NCBI RefSeq assembly: GCF_014650695.1
Contig: NZ_BMVL01000001.1
Coordinates: 1 to 64,000 of the forward strand
Direction: 5' to 3'
Origin: Streptomyces avidinii
Lineage (GTDB): Bacteria > Actinomycetota > Actinomycetes > Streptomycetales > Streptomycetaceae
DNA length: 64,000 bases
This document shows positions 43,874 to 56,774 of the stretch, piece by piece. The notes beneath the pieces were generated by a model that was not told where the DNA came from, did not search any database, and was given only the letters and a program-made list of their open reading frames with translations. How positions within the stretch are numbered: the first letter of the stretch is position 1; each line of letters begins with the position of its first letter. The position numbers and the translations under genes were made by a program.

Positions 43874-46594
43874 TCAGTGCGCGGCGGACTCCCAGTCCGG
43901 GCCGACGCCCACCGACACGTCCAGCGCGGCCCGCAGCTCGACGGCGGCGCCCATCTCGCGGCGCACCAGCTCCTCGACCTGCTCGCGCTCACCCGGGGCG
44001 ATCTCCAGCACGATTTCGTCGTGGACCTGGAGCAGCATCCGCGAGCGCAGGCCGGCCCCGGTGATGGCCTTGTCCACACGCAGCATCGCGACCTTGACGA
44101 TGTCGGCGGCGGTGCCCTGGATCGGGGCGTTGAGCGCCATCCGCTCGGCGGCCTCGCGGCGCTGGCGGTTGTCGCTGTTGAGGTCGGGCAGGTACCGGCG
44201 GCGGCCGAAGATCGTCGCCGTGTACCCGGTGGCGCGGGCCTCGTCGACGACCCGGCCGAGGTAGTCGCGGACCCCGCCGAACCGCTCGAAGAAGGTCTCC
44301 ATCAGGCCGCGCGCCTCGGCGGGCTCGATGTTCAGCTGCTGGGCGAGACCGAACGCGGAGAGCCCGTAGGCGAGTCCGTACGACATGGCCTTGATCTTGC
44401 GGCGCATCTCGGCGTCGACGGCGGACCGCTCCACCCCGAACACCTGGGAGGCGACGGTGGTGTGCAGGTCCTCGCCGGTCGCGAAGGCCTCGATCAGGCC
44501 CTCGTCCTCGGAGAGGTGGGCCATGACGCGCAGCTCGATCTGGCTGTAGTCGGCCGTCATCAGGGACTCGAAGCCCTCGCCGACGACGAAGCCGCGGCGG
44601 ATGGCGCGGCCCTCGTCGGTGCGCACCGGAACGTTCTGCAAGTTGGGGTCGGTGGAGGACAGCCGGCCGGTCGCGGCGACGGTCTGGCTGAAGCTGGTGT
44701 GCACCCGGCCGTCGGCGGCAATGGTCTTCACCAGGCCCTCGACGGTGACGCGCAGCTTGGCCTGCTCCCGGTGCCGGAGCATGATCACCGGGAGTTCGTG
44801 GTCGGTCTGCGTGGCCAGCCAGGCCAGGGCGTCCGCGTCCGTGGTGTAACCGGTCTTGGTCTTCTTCGTCTTCGGCAGGTCCAGCTCGCCGAAGAAGACC
44901 TCCTGGAGCTGTTTGGGCGAGCCGAGGTTGAACTCGTGGCCGACGGTGGCGTGCGCCTCCTTGACGGCCTGCTGCACGGCTCCCGCGAACTGCTGCTCCA
45001 TGGCCTCCAGGTGGTCGCGGTCGGCGGCGATGCCGGACCGCTCCATCCGGGCGAGGAGCTCGGAGGTCGGCAGCTCCATGTCGTGGAGCAGCTCCGCGGC
45101 GCCCACCTCGGCGAGCTTGTCCGTGAAGGCGTCGCCCAGGTCCAGGACGGCGCGCGCCTGCGCCATCAGGGCCTCGGCCTCGGCGGTCTCGTCGGCGCCG
45201 AAGGCCAGCTGGCCGTCGGCCGCGGCGGGCGCCAGCTCACGGTGCAGGTACTCCATGGACAGGGCGTCCAGGGCGAAGGACCGACGGCCGGGCTTGACCA
45301 GGTATGCGGCGAGCGCGGTGTCCATGGCGACCCCGGCGAGGGTCCAGCCGTGCTCGGGGAAGACCCGCATCAGGCCCTTGGCGTTGTGCACGACCTTGGG
45401 CTTCGCCGGGTCGGCGGCCCAGGCCGCGAAGGCCTGCTCGTCCGCCTCGTCCAGCTCGGCGGGCGTGAACCAGGCGGCGGCGCCGCCGGCCGCGGCCAGC
45501 GCGATCTCGGTGACATTGCCCTGGCCCAGTGCCCAGCTGTCGACGGTGGCGATGCCCAGCGGCCCGCCCGCGTGGCTCTCCAGCCACGGCGCCAGCTCAC
45601 CGCTGCCCAGCACGGACGCGTCCAGCTCCACGGCGGCCACCGGGGCCGGTGCCTCCTCCACGGCCGCGCCCGGGTCCACGGTGAGCAGCCGCTCGCGGAG
45701 CGAGGCGTTGCGGATCTCCAGCACGTCCAGCACACCGAGCAGGGCGGTCCGGTCGTAGGGGGCGCGGACCAGGTCGGCGGGGCCCTTGGGCAGCTCCACG
45801 TCCTTGACCATCTCGGTCAGCACCCGGTTGAGCTTGACGGCGTCCAGGTGGTCCCGGAAGTTCTGCCCGGCCTTGCCCTTGACCTCCTCGGCGCGCTCGA
45901 CGAGCTCCGCGAACGACCCGAACTGGGTGATCCACTTGGCCGCGGTCTTCTCGCCGACGCCCGGGATGCCCGGCAGGTTGTCGGACGGGTCGCCGCGCAG
46001 CGCCGCGAAGTCCGGGTACTGCTGCGGGGTGAGCCCGTACTTCTCCTCCACCTTCTCCGGGGTGAACCGGGTGAGCTCGGAGACGCCCTTGGTCGGGTAG
46101 AGCACGGTGGTGCGCTCGGAGACGAGCTGGAAGGAGTCCCGGTCACCGGTGACGATCAGCACGTCGAATCCGGCCGCCTCGGCCTGCGTCGCGAGCGTCG
46201 CGATCACGTCGTCGGCCTCGAAGCCGTCGACGGCGAACCGCGGCACGTGCATCGCGTCGAGCAGCTCGCCGATCAGCTCGACCTGCCCCTTGAACTCGTC
46301 GGGGGTCTTGGAGCGGTTCGCCTTGTACTCGGGGAACTCCGTCGAACGCCACGTCTTGCGGGAGACGTCGAACGCCACCGCGAAATGCGTGGGGGCCTCG
46401 TCGCGCAGCGTGTTCGCCAGCATCGACGCGAAACCGTAGATTGCGTTGGTCGGCTGCCCCGTCGCGGTCGTGAAGTTCTCCGCGGGCAGCGCGAAGAACG
46501 CCCGGTAGGCCAGGGAGTGCCCGTCCATGAGCATCAGGCGGGGACGGTCCGCTGCGGGCGGCTGGTCGGTCTTCTTCGCTGATGAATCTGCCAC
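43874..46594 (-). CDS. polA: DNA polymerase I
   Basis: 906 residues. Gap filling in excision repair and Okazaki fragment processing. 5'-3' exonuclease domain (about 15-310: LMLMDGHSLAYRAFFAL, VTGDRDSFQLV, GVGEKTAAKW), a 3'-5' exonuclease-like domain whose DEDD metal residues are not evident (about 330-520), and the polymerase domain with motif A TADYSQIELRVMAHLSEDE, motif B RRKIKAMSYGLAYGLSAFG and motif C LLQVHDEIVLE. I start at GTG 46594 (VADSSAKKTD), 7 bases after the -10 of a DNA-damage type promoter; the longer open frame upstream has no support. Confidence 0.97.
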   Translation of the reverse strand: MADSSAKKTDQPPAADRPRLMLMDGHSLAYRAFFALPAENFTTATGQPTNAIYGFASMLANTLRDEAPTHFAVAFDVSRKTWRSTEFPEYKANRSKTPDEFKGQVELIGELLDAMHVPRFAVDGFEADDVIATLATQAEAAGFDVLIVTGDRDSFQLVSERTTVLYPTKGVSELTRFTPEKVEEKYGLTPQQYPDFAALRGDPSDNLPGIPGVGEKTAAKWITQFGSFAELVERAEEVKGKAGQNFRDHLDAVKLNRVLTEMVKDVELPKGPADLVRAPYDRTALLGVLDVLEIRNASLRERLLTVDPGAAVEEAPAPVAAVELDASVLGSGELAPWLESHAGGPLGIATVDSWALGQGNVTEIALAAAGGAAAWFTPAELDEADEQAFAAWAADPAKPKVVHNAKGLMRVFPEHGWTLAGVAMDTALAAYLVKPGRRSFALDALSMEYLHRELAPAAADGQLAFGADETAEAEALMAQARAVLDLGDAFTDKLAEVGAAELLHDMELPTSELLARMERSGIAADRDHLEAMEQQFAGAVQQAVKEAHATVGHEFNLGSPKQLQEVFFGELDLPKTKKTKTGYTTDADALAWLATQTDHELPVIMLRHREQAKLRVTVEGLVKTIAADGRVHTSFSQTVAATGRLSSTDPNLQNVPVRTDEGRAIRRGFVVGEGFESLMTADYSQIELRVMAHLSEDEGLIEAFATGEDLHTTVASQVFGVERSAVDAEMRRKIKAMSYGLAYGLSAFGLAQQLNIEPAEARGLMETFFERFGGVRDYLGRVVDEARATGYTATIFGRRRYLPDLNSDNRQRREAAERMALNAPIQGTAADIVKVAMLRVDKAITGAGLRSRMLLQVHDEIVLEIAPGEREQVEELVRREMGAAVELRAALDVSVGVGPDWESAAH

Positions 46595-46601
46595 GCCCCC
46601 G

Positions 46602-46623
46602 ATCCTAGGCGCCCCCACCGACA
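46602..46623 (-). promoter_or_regulatory. polA promoter, RecA-NDp/PafBC-type DNA-damage motif
   Basis: On the minus strand TGTCGGTG (46623-46616), eight bases, TAGGAT (46607-46602): exact TGTCRGTG-N8-TANNNT. Seven bases further is the GTG start of polA, so the mRNA should be leaderless or nearly so. Confidence 0.85.
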
Positions 46624-46793
46624 ATTCCGGCCCCTCGCCTCCCCCGGCGCATCCGCCCCACCGGACGCCCCCGGCGCACCCGCCCGGAGCCGGTGAGCCC
46701 CGGACCGCCCTCCCCTCGTTCCGTGGTCCGTGCAAGGATCGGACGACGCGGCCGCACGTGCTGCATACGTACGCACGCTCGAAGGGGAGCGCG

Positions 46794-49079
<2,286 letters not shown>

Positions 49080-49133
49080 TAGAACGACCTCAGGACAAGA
49101 AGGTTAACGAGCGTTGACGAACGGAGCCTGACC

Positions 49134-49610
49134 ATGGGCGAGCAGCACGCAGTGAAGTTCCCGCAGGAGGTGCTCGACGAGTACGCGGCCCTGGGCATCG
49201 ACCTGCCCGCGCTGTTCTCGGCGGGAGACCTCGGCGAGCGGATGGACATCCGCATCCTGGAGGCCTCGGCCGACCGCGTCGTCGCCACCATGCCCGTCAA
49301 GGGCAACACCCAGCCGTACGGGCTGCTGCACGGCGGGGCCTCGGCCGTGCTGGCGGAGACCCTCGGCTCGATCGGCGCCATGATGCACGGCGGCATCAGC
49401 AAGATCGCCGTCGGCGTGGACCTGAACTGCACCCATCACCGGGGCGCCCGCAGCGGCATCGTCACGGGCGTCGCCACCCCGGTGCACCGCGGCCGCTCGA
49501 CCACCACCTTCGAGATCGTCATCACCGACGAGCAGGACAAGCGGATCTGCACCGCCCGCCTGACCTGCCTGCTGCGCGACGCCGACCAGGCCGCCGCCGC
49601 ACAGTCCTGA
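49134..49610 (+). CDS. PaaI-family hotdog thioesterase
   Basis: 158 residues. The hotdog motif PYGLLHGGASAVLAETLGSIGA (by position residues 61-82) and CTHHRGARSGIVTGVATPVHRGRSTTTFEI are diagnostic. Such enzymes hydrolyse acyl-CoAs, including phenylacetyl-CoA-type and menaquinone precursors; the exact substrate is unknown. GGAG precedes the ATG. 54 bases after the oxidoreductase gene. Confidence 0.9.
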   Translation: MGEQHAVKFPQEVLDEYAALGIDLPALFSAGDLGERMDIRILEASADRVVATMPVKGNTQPYGLLHGGASAVLAETLGSIGAMMHGGISKIAVGVDLNCTHHRGARSGIVTGVATPVHRGRSTTTFEIVITDEQDKRICTARLTCLLRDADQAAAAQS

Positions 49611-49740
49611 CCAGGCCGGCGCGACCCACCCGGCGGCGCCCGACCGACCTGACCGGCGCCACCCGACCGACCCGGCCGACCCGGCCGGCTCGCCCGGCTC
49701 GCCCGGCCCCGGCCCCGACCCCGGCCGGCCACGCAGCACC

Positions 49741-49785
49741 CGCAGGCCCGGATCCGCCCCGCACGGCGGCGGATCCGGGCCTGCG
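49741..49785 (+). terminator. Terminator after the thioesterase gene
   Basis: Perfect 18-bp inverted repeat (49741-49758 and 49768-49785), 9-base loop, followed by CCTGTTTC. The strongest hairpin in the window. Confidence 0.8.
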
Positions 49786-49898
49786 CCTGTTTCACGCCGC
49801 CTCAAGGACGTCCCGGCCCGCCCCGGACCGTTCCGGACCGGCCCGAACCCGCCAACCGCCCGGAATCCGCCAGTCCGCACGCTGCGCGGCGGCAGCTG

Positions 49899-49927
49899 TT
49901 GTGTCACCAATGGTGACCGCCTACCTT
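49899..49927 (+). promoter_or_regulatory. Lipoprotein-gene promoter with dyad between -35 and -10
   Basis: TTGTGT (49899-49904), 17 bp, TACCTT (49922-49927), then 6 bases to the ATG at 49934, which would be the transcription start. Between the two boxes lies the perfect dyad GTCACC-AAT-GGTGAC (49903-49917), placed as a repressor operator would be. Confidence 0.7.
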
Positions 49928-49933
49928 CCCCTC

Positions 49934-50356
49934 ATGGGGACCATGCCACGCACGGCCCGGTACGCCGCCCACATCCTCCTCGCGGCGCTCGCCCTGTCCG
50001 GATGCCGATCCTCCGCACCACCCTCCGCGGCGGGCTCCGGGACGCCCTCCGGCAGCCCGTCCGGCGAGCCCTCCGCCGCCCCGTCCACGCCCGTACAGGT
50101 CTGCACGAGCCTCGTGTCGTACTGGGCGAAGGAGACCCTCCTGGGCACCAAATGGTCCGGTCTCGACTGGGAGCAGAAGGGCCTGTCGAACGGCCAGTAC
50201 GCGATTCAGGAGGACGCGGTCGCCGCGGGCCGCGCCGAGGAGCGAACTGCCGGACAGGGCAAGGCACTTGAGCTGATCGACCGGTTCGTCGCCCGGCGCT
50301 GCGCCGAGCAGGACGGCGCGACCGCCAGTTCGGAGAACTGGCGTCCCCCGACGTGA
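49934..50356 (+). CDS. Small lipoprotein of unknown function
   Basis: 140 residues from ATG 49934 (leaderless); ATG 49943 is an in-frame alternative. Signal with lipobox LALSGC, then a Ser/Pro/Gly linker and a helical domain with two cysteines (VQVCTSLVSYWAKE and ARRCAEQDG) probably disulfide-bonded. No known family recognised. Its promoter has an operator-like dyad, so expression is probably conditional. Confidence 0.7.
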   Translation: MGTMPRTARYAAHILLAALALSGCRSSAPPSAAGSGTPSGSPSGEPSAAPSTPVQVCTSLVSYWAKETLLGTKWSGLDWEQKGLSNGQYAIQEDAVAAGRAEERTAGQGKALELIDRFVARRCAEQDGATASSENWRPPT

Positions 50357-50559
50357 CCGGCATCACCGCATTCCCGAGTGCGGTGTCCGCCTTCCGGGCA
50401 GATCCCCCCGCAGGGCCGAACCGCAGGTGAGAGGCCATGCCTCCACTCGAACAAGATCCGTTCGAGTTCGAAAGTGCCCTCTTGACCGTCACTGTGCGTA
50501 ATGCCCACTAGGGGCGTAATCCGCCTTTTCCCTTAAGAAAGACCACCCGGAGGATTCTT

Positions 50560-50598
50560 TTGGGCACGCGCAGCCACAATCGGCCGAAAATGATCTAA
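50560..50598 (+). CDS. Candidate leader peptide upstream of livK
   Basis: TTG start six bases after GGAGG (50549-50553), then 12 codons ending in TAA, encoding M-G-T-R-S-H-N-R-P-K-M-I. The Shine-Dalgarno and spacing are among the best in the window, but the peptide is not rich in Leu, Ile or Val, so classical attenuation by branched-chain amino acids is not supported. Confidence 0.3.
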   Translation: MGTRSHNRPKMI

Positions 50599-50672
50599 GA
50601 CAGGTGCATGGAGGCCTCAAGCCCCTTAGAAGAACAGGTAATTCTCAGGATGCGGACACCCGCCAAAGTAAG

Positions 50673-50686
50673 AAAACGTCCGTTTT
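50673..50686. promoter_or_regulatory. AAAACG-TC-CGTTTT dyad in the livK upstream region
   Basis: Perfect 6-bp inverted repeat with a 2-base centre, very AT-rich for this genome. It has the form of an operator for a dimeric regulator rather than a stable RNA hairpin. Confidence 0.45.
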
Positions 50687-50897
50687 GTCCACACTCCCGC
50701 CACACATTCTTGGCCTTGGCATAACAAGAGCGTCACATCCTCCTTTCCCTGCTCCCCGTGTTCACCACCTCGGGCCTAGAGTCACGGCCAGTCACCGCGC
50801 CGCAGGGCGCAATCAGCACGGCCGTGGACCTCCCAGTGCGGCCCGGCGACCTAACGGCACCTCTCACGAGAGAGCCGCGCCAGGGAAAGGAAGAATC

Positions 50898-52133
50898 GTG
50901 CGACACCGTTCTTTGCTCGTCCTCACCACCGTGATCACCACGGGAGCACTGACCCTCACCGCTTGCGGATCGCGCGACGGCGGAGACTCCAAGGACAACG
51001 GCGGCGGCAAGAAGACCACCGTCGTCATCGGTGTGGACGCCCCGCTCACGGGCTCGCTCTCCGCGCTCGGCCAGGGCATCAAGAACTCCGTCGACCTCGC
51101 GGCCAAGACGGCCAACAAGAACAACGAGGTCCCGGGCATCGAGTTCAAGGTCGAGGCCCTCGACGACCAGGCCGTCCCCGCCTCCGGCCAGGCCAACGCC
51201 ACCAAGCTCGTCGGCAACAAGGACGTCCTCGGCGTCGTCGGCCCGCTGAACTCCGGCGTCGCCCAGCAGATGCAGGGCGTCTTCAACTCCGCCAACCTGG
51301 CGCAGGTCTCCCCCGCCAACACCAACCCCGCGCTCAGCCAGGGCGACAACTGGGGCAAGGGCGAGTTCAAGCGCGGCTTCAAGACCTACTTCCGCACCGC
51401 CGCCACCGACGTGGTCCAGGGCAAGTTCGCCGCCCAGTACCTCTTCAAGGACGCCGGCAAGAAGAAGGTCTTCATCGTCGACGACAAGCAGACCTACGGC
51501 GCCGGCCTCGCCGCGATCTTCGCCGAAGAGTTCAAGAAGCTCGGCGGCGAGGTCGTCGGCACCGACCACGTCACCGTGAAGGAGACCGACTTCTCCTCCA
51601 CCGCCGACAAGGTCAAGACCTCCGGCGCCGACTCCGTCTACTTCGGCGGCCAGTACCCCGAGGGCGGCCTGCTCGCCGACCAGATCAAGAAGACCGGCGC
51701 CAACGTCCCCCTCATGGGCGGCGACGGCATCCAGGACCCGGCCTTCATCAGCGCCTCCGGTGAGGCCAACGAGGGCGACCTCGCCACCTCCATCGGCTAC
51801 CCGGTCGAGAAGCTGGACACCGCCAAGAAGTTCATCGAGGACTACAAGGCCGAGGGTTACAAGGACCCGTACGCCGCCTACGGTGGCTACTCCTACGACG
51901 CCGGCTGGGCCGTCATCCAGGCCGTCAAGGCCGCCGTCGCCGCCAACGGCGGCAAGCTGCCCACCGACGCCCGCGCCAAGGTCGTCGAGGCGCTCGGCAA
52001 GGTCTCCTTCGAGGGCGTGACCGGCAAGGTCGCCTTCGACGAGTACGGCGACACCACCAACAAGCAGCTCACGGTCTACAAGGTCGAGGGCGGCAAGTGG
52101 GTCGACGTCAAGAGCGACACCTTCAACCAGTAA
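50898..52133 (+). CDS. livK: Branched-chain amino acid ABC transporter, substrate-binding lipoprotein
   Basis: 411 residues. Signal with lipobox LTLTAC (Cys about residue 23), then the periplasmic-binding-protein fold of the LivJ/LivK class: IGVDAPLTGSLSALGQGIKNS, VVGPLNSGVAQQ, VFIVDDKQTYGAG, YFGGQYPEGG. It captures Leu/Ile/Val or related amino acids at the membrane. GTG 50898 is preceded by GGGAAAGGAAG. First gene of livKHMGF; a hairpin after its stop probably keeps its expression above that of the permease genes. Confidence 0.95.
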   Translation: MRHRSLLVLTTVITTGALTLTACGSRDGGDSKDNGGGKKTTVVIGVDAPLTGSLSALGQGIKNSVDLAAKTANKNNEVPGIEFKVEALDDQAVPASGQANATKLVGNKDVLGVVGPLNSGVAQQMQGVFNSANLAQVSPANTNPALSQGDNWGKGEFKRGFKTYFRTAATDVVQGKFAAQYLFKDAGKKKVFIVDDKQTYGAGLAAIFAEEFKKLGGEVVGTDHVTVKETDFSSTADKVKTSGADSVYFGGQYPEGGLLADQIKKTGANVPLMGGDGIQDPAFISASGEANEGDLATSIGYPVEKLDTAKKFIEDYKAEGYKDPYAAYGGYSYDAGWAVIQAVKAAVAANGGKLPTDARAKVVEALGKVSFEGVTGKVAFDEYGDTTNKQLTVYKVEGGKWVDVKSDTFNQ

Positions 52134-52175
52134 GCCCGTAGTCCCCAGCACCACCCGCACCACCTGAACCAATCG

Positions 52176-52208
52176 CCGCGCGAGGGCGCAAACAGCGCCC
52201 TCGCGCGG
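52176..52208 (+). terminator. Hairpin between livK and livH
   Basis: Perfect 14-bp inverted repeat (52176-52189 and 52195-52208) with loop AAACA. It can act as partial terminator or as a 3' stabiliser of the livK message, the usual way to make more binding protein than permease. Confidence 0.7.
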
Positions 52209-52242
52209 AGTCTTATCCGACACGCTCATCGGAGGCCCTGCG

Positions 52243-53175
52243 GTGCACGAACTGCCGCAACAGCTGGCCAACGGCCTGGCCCTCGGTGCTCTCTATGGCC
52301 TCATCGCCATCGGGTACACCATGGTCTACGGCATCGTCCAGCTCATCAACTTCGCCCACGGCGAGATCTTCATGATCGGCGGCTTCGGCGCGCTCACCGC
52401 CTACGCCATCCTCCCGACCGGCACCTCCCTGCTGATCGCGATACCCGTCATGATCGTCGGCGGCGCCATCTGCTCCGTCGCCGTGGCATGCGCAGCCGAA
52501 CGCTTCGCCTACCGCCCCCTGCGCAGCGCCCCCCGGCTCGCACCCCTCATCACCGCAATCGGCCTCTCGATCGCGCTCCAGCAGCTCGTCTGGCAGTTCT
52601 ACCCGGACGCCAAGAAGGCCGTCAGCTTCCCCGAATTCAAGGGCGCAGCCTTCAAGATCACCGACAGCCTGGCGATCCAGCGCGCGGACCTCTTCGTCCT
52701 CATCCTCGCCCCGCTCTGCATGCTCGCCCTCGGCGTCTTCGTCCAGAAGAGCCGCAGCGGCCGCGCCATGCAGGCCACCGCGCAGGACCCCGACACCGCG
52801 AAGCTGATGGGCATCAACACCGACCGCATCATCGTCATGGCCTTCGCCATCGGTGCCGCGTTCGCCGCCGTCGCCGCCGTCGCCTACGGCCTCGACAAGG
52901 GCCAGATCAACTTCGAGATGGGCTTCATCCTCGGCCTCAAGGCCTTCACCGCAGCCGTCCTCGGCGGCATCGGCAACATCTACGGAGCCATGGTCGGCGG
53001 CGTCGTCCTCGGACTCGCCGAAGCCCTCTCGATCGCCTACATCGAAGACATCCCCGGCATGTCGCAGCTCGGCGGTGGCGCCTGGTCCAACGTCTGGGCC
53101 TTCGTACTCCTCATCGTCGTCCTCCTCGTGCGGCCACAAGGCCTGCTCGGTGAGCGCGTCGCGGATCGGGCGTGA
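52243..53175 (+). CDS. livH: Branched-chain amino acid ABC transporter, permease LivH
   Basis: 310 residues, about eight hydrophobic helices; conserved openings LANGLALGALYGLIAIGYTMVYG and the coupling segment GRAMQATAQDPDTAKLMGIN characterise LivH. GTG 52243 lies 7 bases after GGAGG. Its stop overlaps livM (GTGA). Confidence 0.95.
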   Translation: MHELPQQLANGLALGALYGLIAIGYTMVYGIVQLINFAHGEIFMIGGFGALTAYAILPTGTSLLIAIPVMIVGGAICSVAVACAAERFAYRPLRSAPRLAPLITAIGLSIALQQLVWQFYPDAKKAVSFPEFKGAAFKITDSLAIQRADLFVLILAPLCMLALGVFVQKSRSGRAMQATAQDPDTAKLMGINTDRIIVMAFAIGAAFAAVAAVAYGLDKGQINFEMGFILGLKAFTAAVLGGIGNIYGAMVGGVVLGLAEALSIAYIEDIPGMSQLGGGAWSNVWAFVLLIVVLLVRPQGLLGERVADRA

Positions 53176-54901
53176 GAACCATGACCACCACCACCAGCAC
53201 CCCGCAGACCGCCACGGCCAAGCAGGGCCCCGCGCCCACCACGCTGCTCTACGCGGTCATCGGCGGCAGCCTCCTCACCATCGTCAGCGCCTTCCTCGCG
53301 TGGACGTGGACCGCCGAATTCCCCGGCGACCTGACCTACTACGGAAGCCCCGCAGGCCTCCAGTACGTCACCCTCGCCGGAGCCGCCCTCACCCTCGCCT
53401 TCGCGCTCTCCGCGCTCGGCGTCAAGGGCTTCGGCTGGCTCACCCCCGCCGGCTCCCGCAAGGCCATCTGGTTCCTGGCCCTCGGCAACCTCGCCGCCAC
53501 CCTGTTCACGGTCCTGGCCATCACCGTCGTCCTCGGCGGAGTGATCAACCTCGAACCCGGCGCGTACGTCGCCCTCGTCGGCTCGGTCATCCCCGTCCTC
53601 GCCGCGAACAAGCTCCCGGACGACACCCGCAAGGCGGCCCCCGCCAAGCAGCTGCCCTCCTGGGCCGAGATCCTCATCGTCACCGGCGTCTTCGCCCTCG
53701 GCCTCTTCGTCATCACCTTCGGCATCGACACCGATGACAAGGAACCGCAGCTCTTCGTCGCCTACCTGATCACCGTCGGCGTCGCGGCCCTCGCACTGAA
53801 CAAGGCAGGCCTCTTCGCCCGCCTCGCAGGCATCACCGCCAAGCACCGCCAGGTCACCCTCATCGGAACCGCGGCCGCAGCGATCGCCTTCCCGTTCATC
53901 CAGCAGAGCGGCGACACCTACACGCTCATCGCGGTCAACATCCTGATCTTCGCGACCGTCGCCCTCGGCCTCAACGTCGTCGTCGGCCTCGCCGGCCTCC
54001 TCGACCTCGGCTACGTCGCCTTCCTCGGCGTCGGCGCCTACGCCGCAGCCCTGGTCTCCGGAAGCACCGCATCCGCCTTCGGCATCCACCTCCCCTTCTG
54101 GGCAGCGGTCATCGTCGGCGCCCTCGCCTCGCTCATCTTCGGCGTGGTCATCGGAGCCCCGACCCTGCGCCTGCGCGGCGACTACCTCGCCATCGTCACC
54201 CTCGGCTTCGGAGAAATCTTCCGCATCGCCATGGGCAACCTCGACGGCACCTCCGGCCCGGACATCACCAACGGCCCCAACGGCATCCCCAACATCCCCC
54301 ACCTCGAAATCCTCGGGTGGAACTTCGGGGAATCCCACGTGGTCGGCGGCATCACCCTCGGCGCCTACGCCAACTACTACTTCCTGATGCTGCTCGTGAT
54401 GGCCCTCGTCATCGTGGTCTTCGCCCGAGCCGGCAGCAGCCGCATCGGCCGCGCCTGGGTCGCCATCCGCGAGGACGAGACCGCCGCCGAAGCCATGGGC
54501 ATCAACGGCTTCAAGGTCAAGCTCATCGCCTTCGCCCTCGGCGCCACCCTCGCCGGCCTCGCCGGCACCGTCCAGGCACACGTCAACAGCACGGTCGTCC
54601 CCGAGAACTACGTCTTCGCCGGGCCCGTCCCGCCGAACTCCGCGTTCCTCCTCGCCGCCGTCATCCTCGGCGGCATGGGCACCATCCGCGGCCCCATCCT
54701 CGGCGCCGCACTCCTCTTCCTCATCCCGGCGAAGCTGGCCTTCCTCCAGGACTACCAGCTCCTCGCCTTCGGCATCGCCCTCATCCTGCTCATGCGCTTC
54801 CGCCCCGAAGGCCTCATCGCCAACAAGCGCGCGCAGCTCGAGTTCCACGACGACACCGCTGACCAGGCCCCCACGGACCTGGCCACCGCCAAGGCGGGGG
54901 C

Positions 54902-54905
<4 letters not shown>
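53172..54905 (+). CDS. livM: Branched-chain amino acid ABC transporter, permease LivM
   Basis: 577 residues, longer than E. coli LivM because of an N-terminal extension of about 200 residues with some five extra hydrophobic segments. The LivM core follows: NVVVGLAGLLDLGYVAFLGVGAYAAAL, LRLRGDYLAIVTLGFGEIFRI, coupling motif GRAWVAIREDETAAEAMGIN. GTG 53172 overlaps the livH stop (GTGA); ATG 53181 is an alternative. The stop overlaps livG. Confidence 0.95.
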
Positions 54906-55992
<1,087 letters not shown>

Positions 55993-55996
<4 letters not shown>

Positions 55997-56709
55997 CCGC
56001 ACTGCTCAAGGTCGAAGACCTCAAGGTCGCCTACGGCAAGATCGAAGCCGTCAAGGGAATCTCCTTCGAAGTCAACGAAGGCGAAATCGTCTGCCTCGTC
56101 GGCACCAACGGCGCCGGCAAGACGACCACCCTGCGCACCCTCTCCGGGCTCATCAAGCCCAAGAGCGGCACCATCACCTTCGACGGCCAGCCCCTCGCCG
56201 CCGTCCCCGCCCACAAGATCGTCTCCCTGGGCCTCGCCCACTCCCCCGAGGGACGCCACATCTTCCCCCGGCTGACGATCGCCGAAAACCTCCAGCTCGG
56301 CGCCTTCCTGCGCACCGACAAGGACGGCATCGAGCAGGACGTCCAGCGCGCCTACGAGATGTTCCCCATCCTGGGCGAACGCCGCAAGCAGGCCGCCGGC
56401 ACCCTCTCGGGCGGCGAGCAGCAGATGCTCGCCATGGGCCGCGCGCTCATGTCCCGCCCCAAGCTCCTGATGCTGGACGAGCCCTCCATGGGCCTGTCCC
56501 CGCTGATGATGCAGAAGATCATGGCGACCATCAAGGAACTCAAGGCCACCGGCATGACCATCCTGCTCGTCGAGCAGAACGCCCAGGCGGCGCTCTCGCT
56601 CTCCGACAGCGCGCACGTGATGGAGATCGGCAAGATCGTTCTCTCCGGCACCGGCCGCGACCTCCTCCACAACGAGGACGTCCGCAAGGCCTACCTCGGC
56701 GAGGACTGA
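55993..56709 (+). CDS. livF: Branched-chain amino acid ABC transporter, ATP-binding LivF
   Basis: 238 residues, complete: Walker A GTNGAGKTT, signature LSGGEQQMLAMGRAL, Walker B LLMLDEPSMGLSP, H-loop LVEQN. Partner of LivG in driving amino acid import. GTG 55993 overlaps the livG stop (GTGA) with AGGAGA upstream. Last gene of the operon. Confidence 0.96.
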
Positions 56710-56717
56710 CACAACGT

Positions 56718-56755
56718 GTGAGGCCCGCCTCCCCTCGGGGGGAGGCGGGCCTCAC
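56718..56755. terminator. Bidirectional terminator between livF and the response regulator
   Basis: Perfect 17-bp inverted repeat (56718-56734 and 56739-56755) with loop TCGG, placed between two convergent genes. Confidence 0.85.
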
Positions 56756-56774
56756 GCATGTCCGGGAACGGCTG

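Larger units (their letters stand above)
49611..49933. other. Region after the thioesterase gene: low-complexity tract, terminator and promoter
   Basis: 323 bases. 49611-49740 is a low-complexity run of CGACC/CCGGC words, then comes a strong terminator (49741-49785), and the right end has the lipoprotein promoter (49899-49927). No gene is seen. Confidence 0.6.
50357..50897. other. 541-base AT-rich region before the liv operon
   Basis: Compared with its surroundings this stretch is AT-rich and contains no convincing protein gene. It holds a possible promoter (TTGACC 50482-50487, with weak -10 near 50505), a small candidate leader ORF (50560-50598), and an AAAACG/CGTTTT dyad (50673-50686). The lower GC, the length and the position fit a regulatory leader for livK. 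Confidence 0.6.

Noticed and set aside
49611..49740. Low-complexity CGACC/CCGGC stretch as a coding tail or functional repeat
   Set aside because: No fixed period and no supported reading frame; likely spacer before the terminator.
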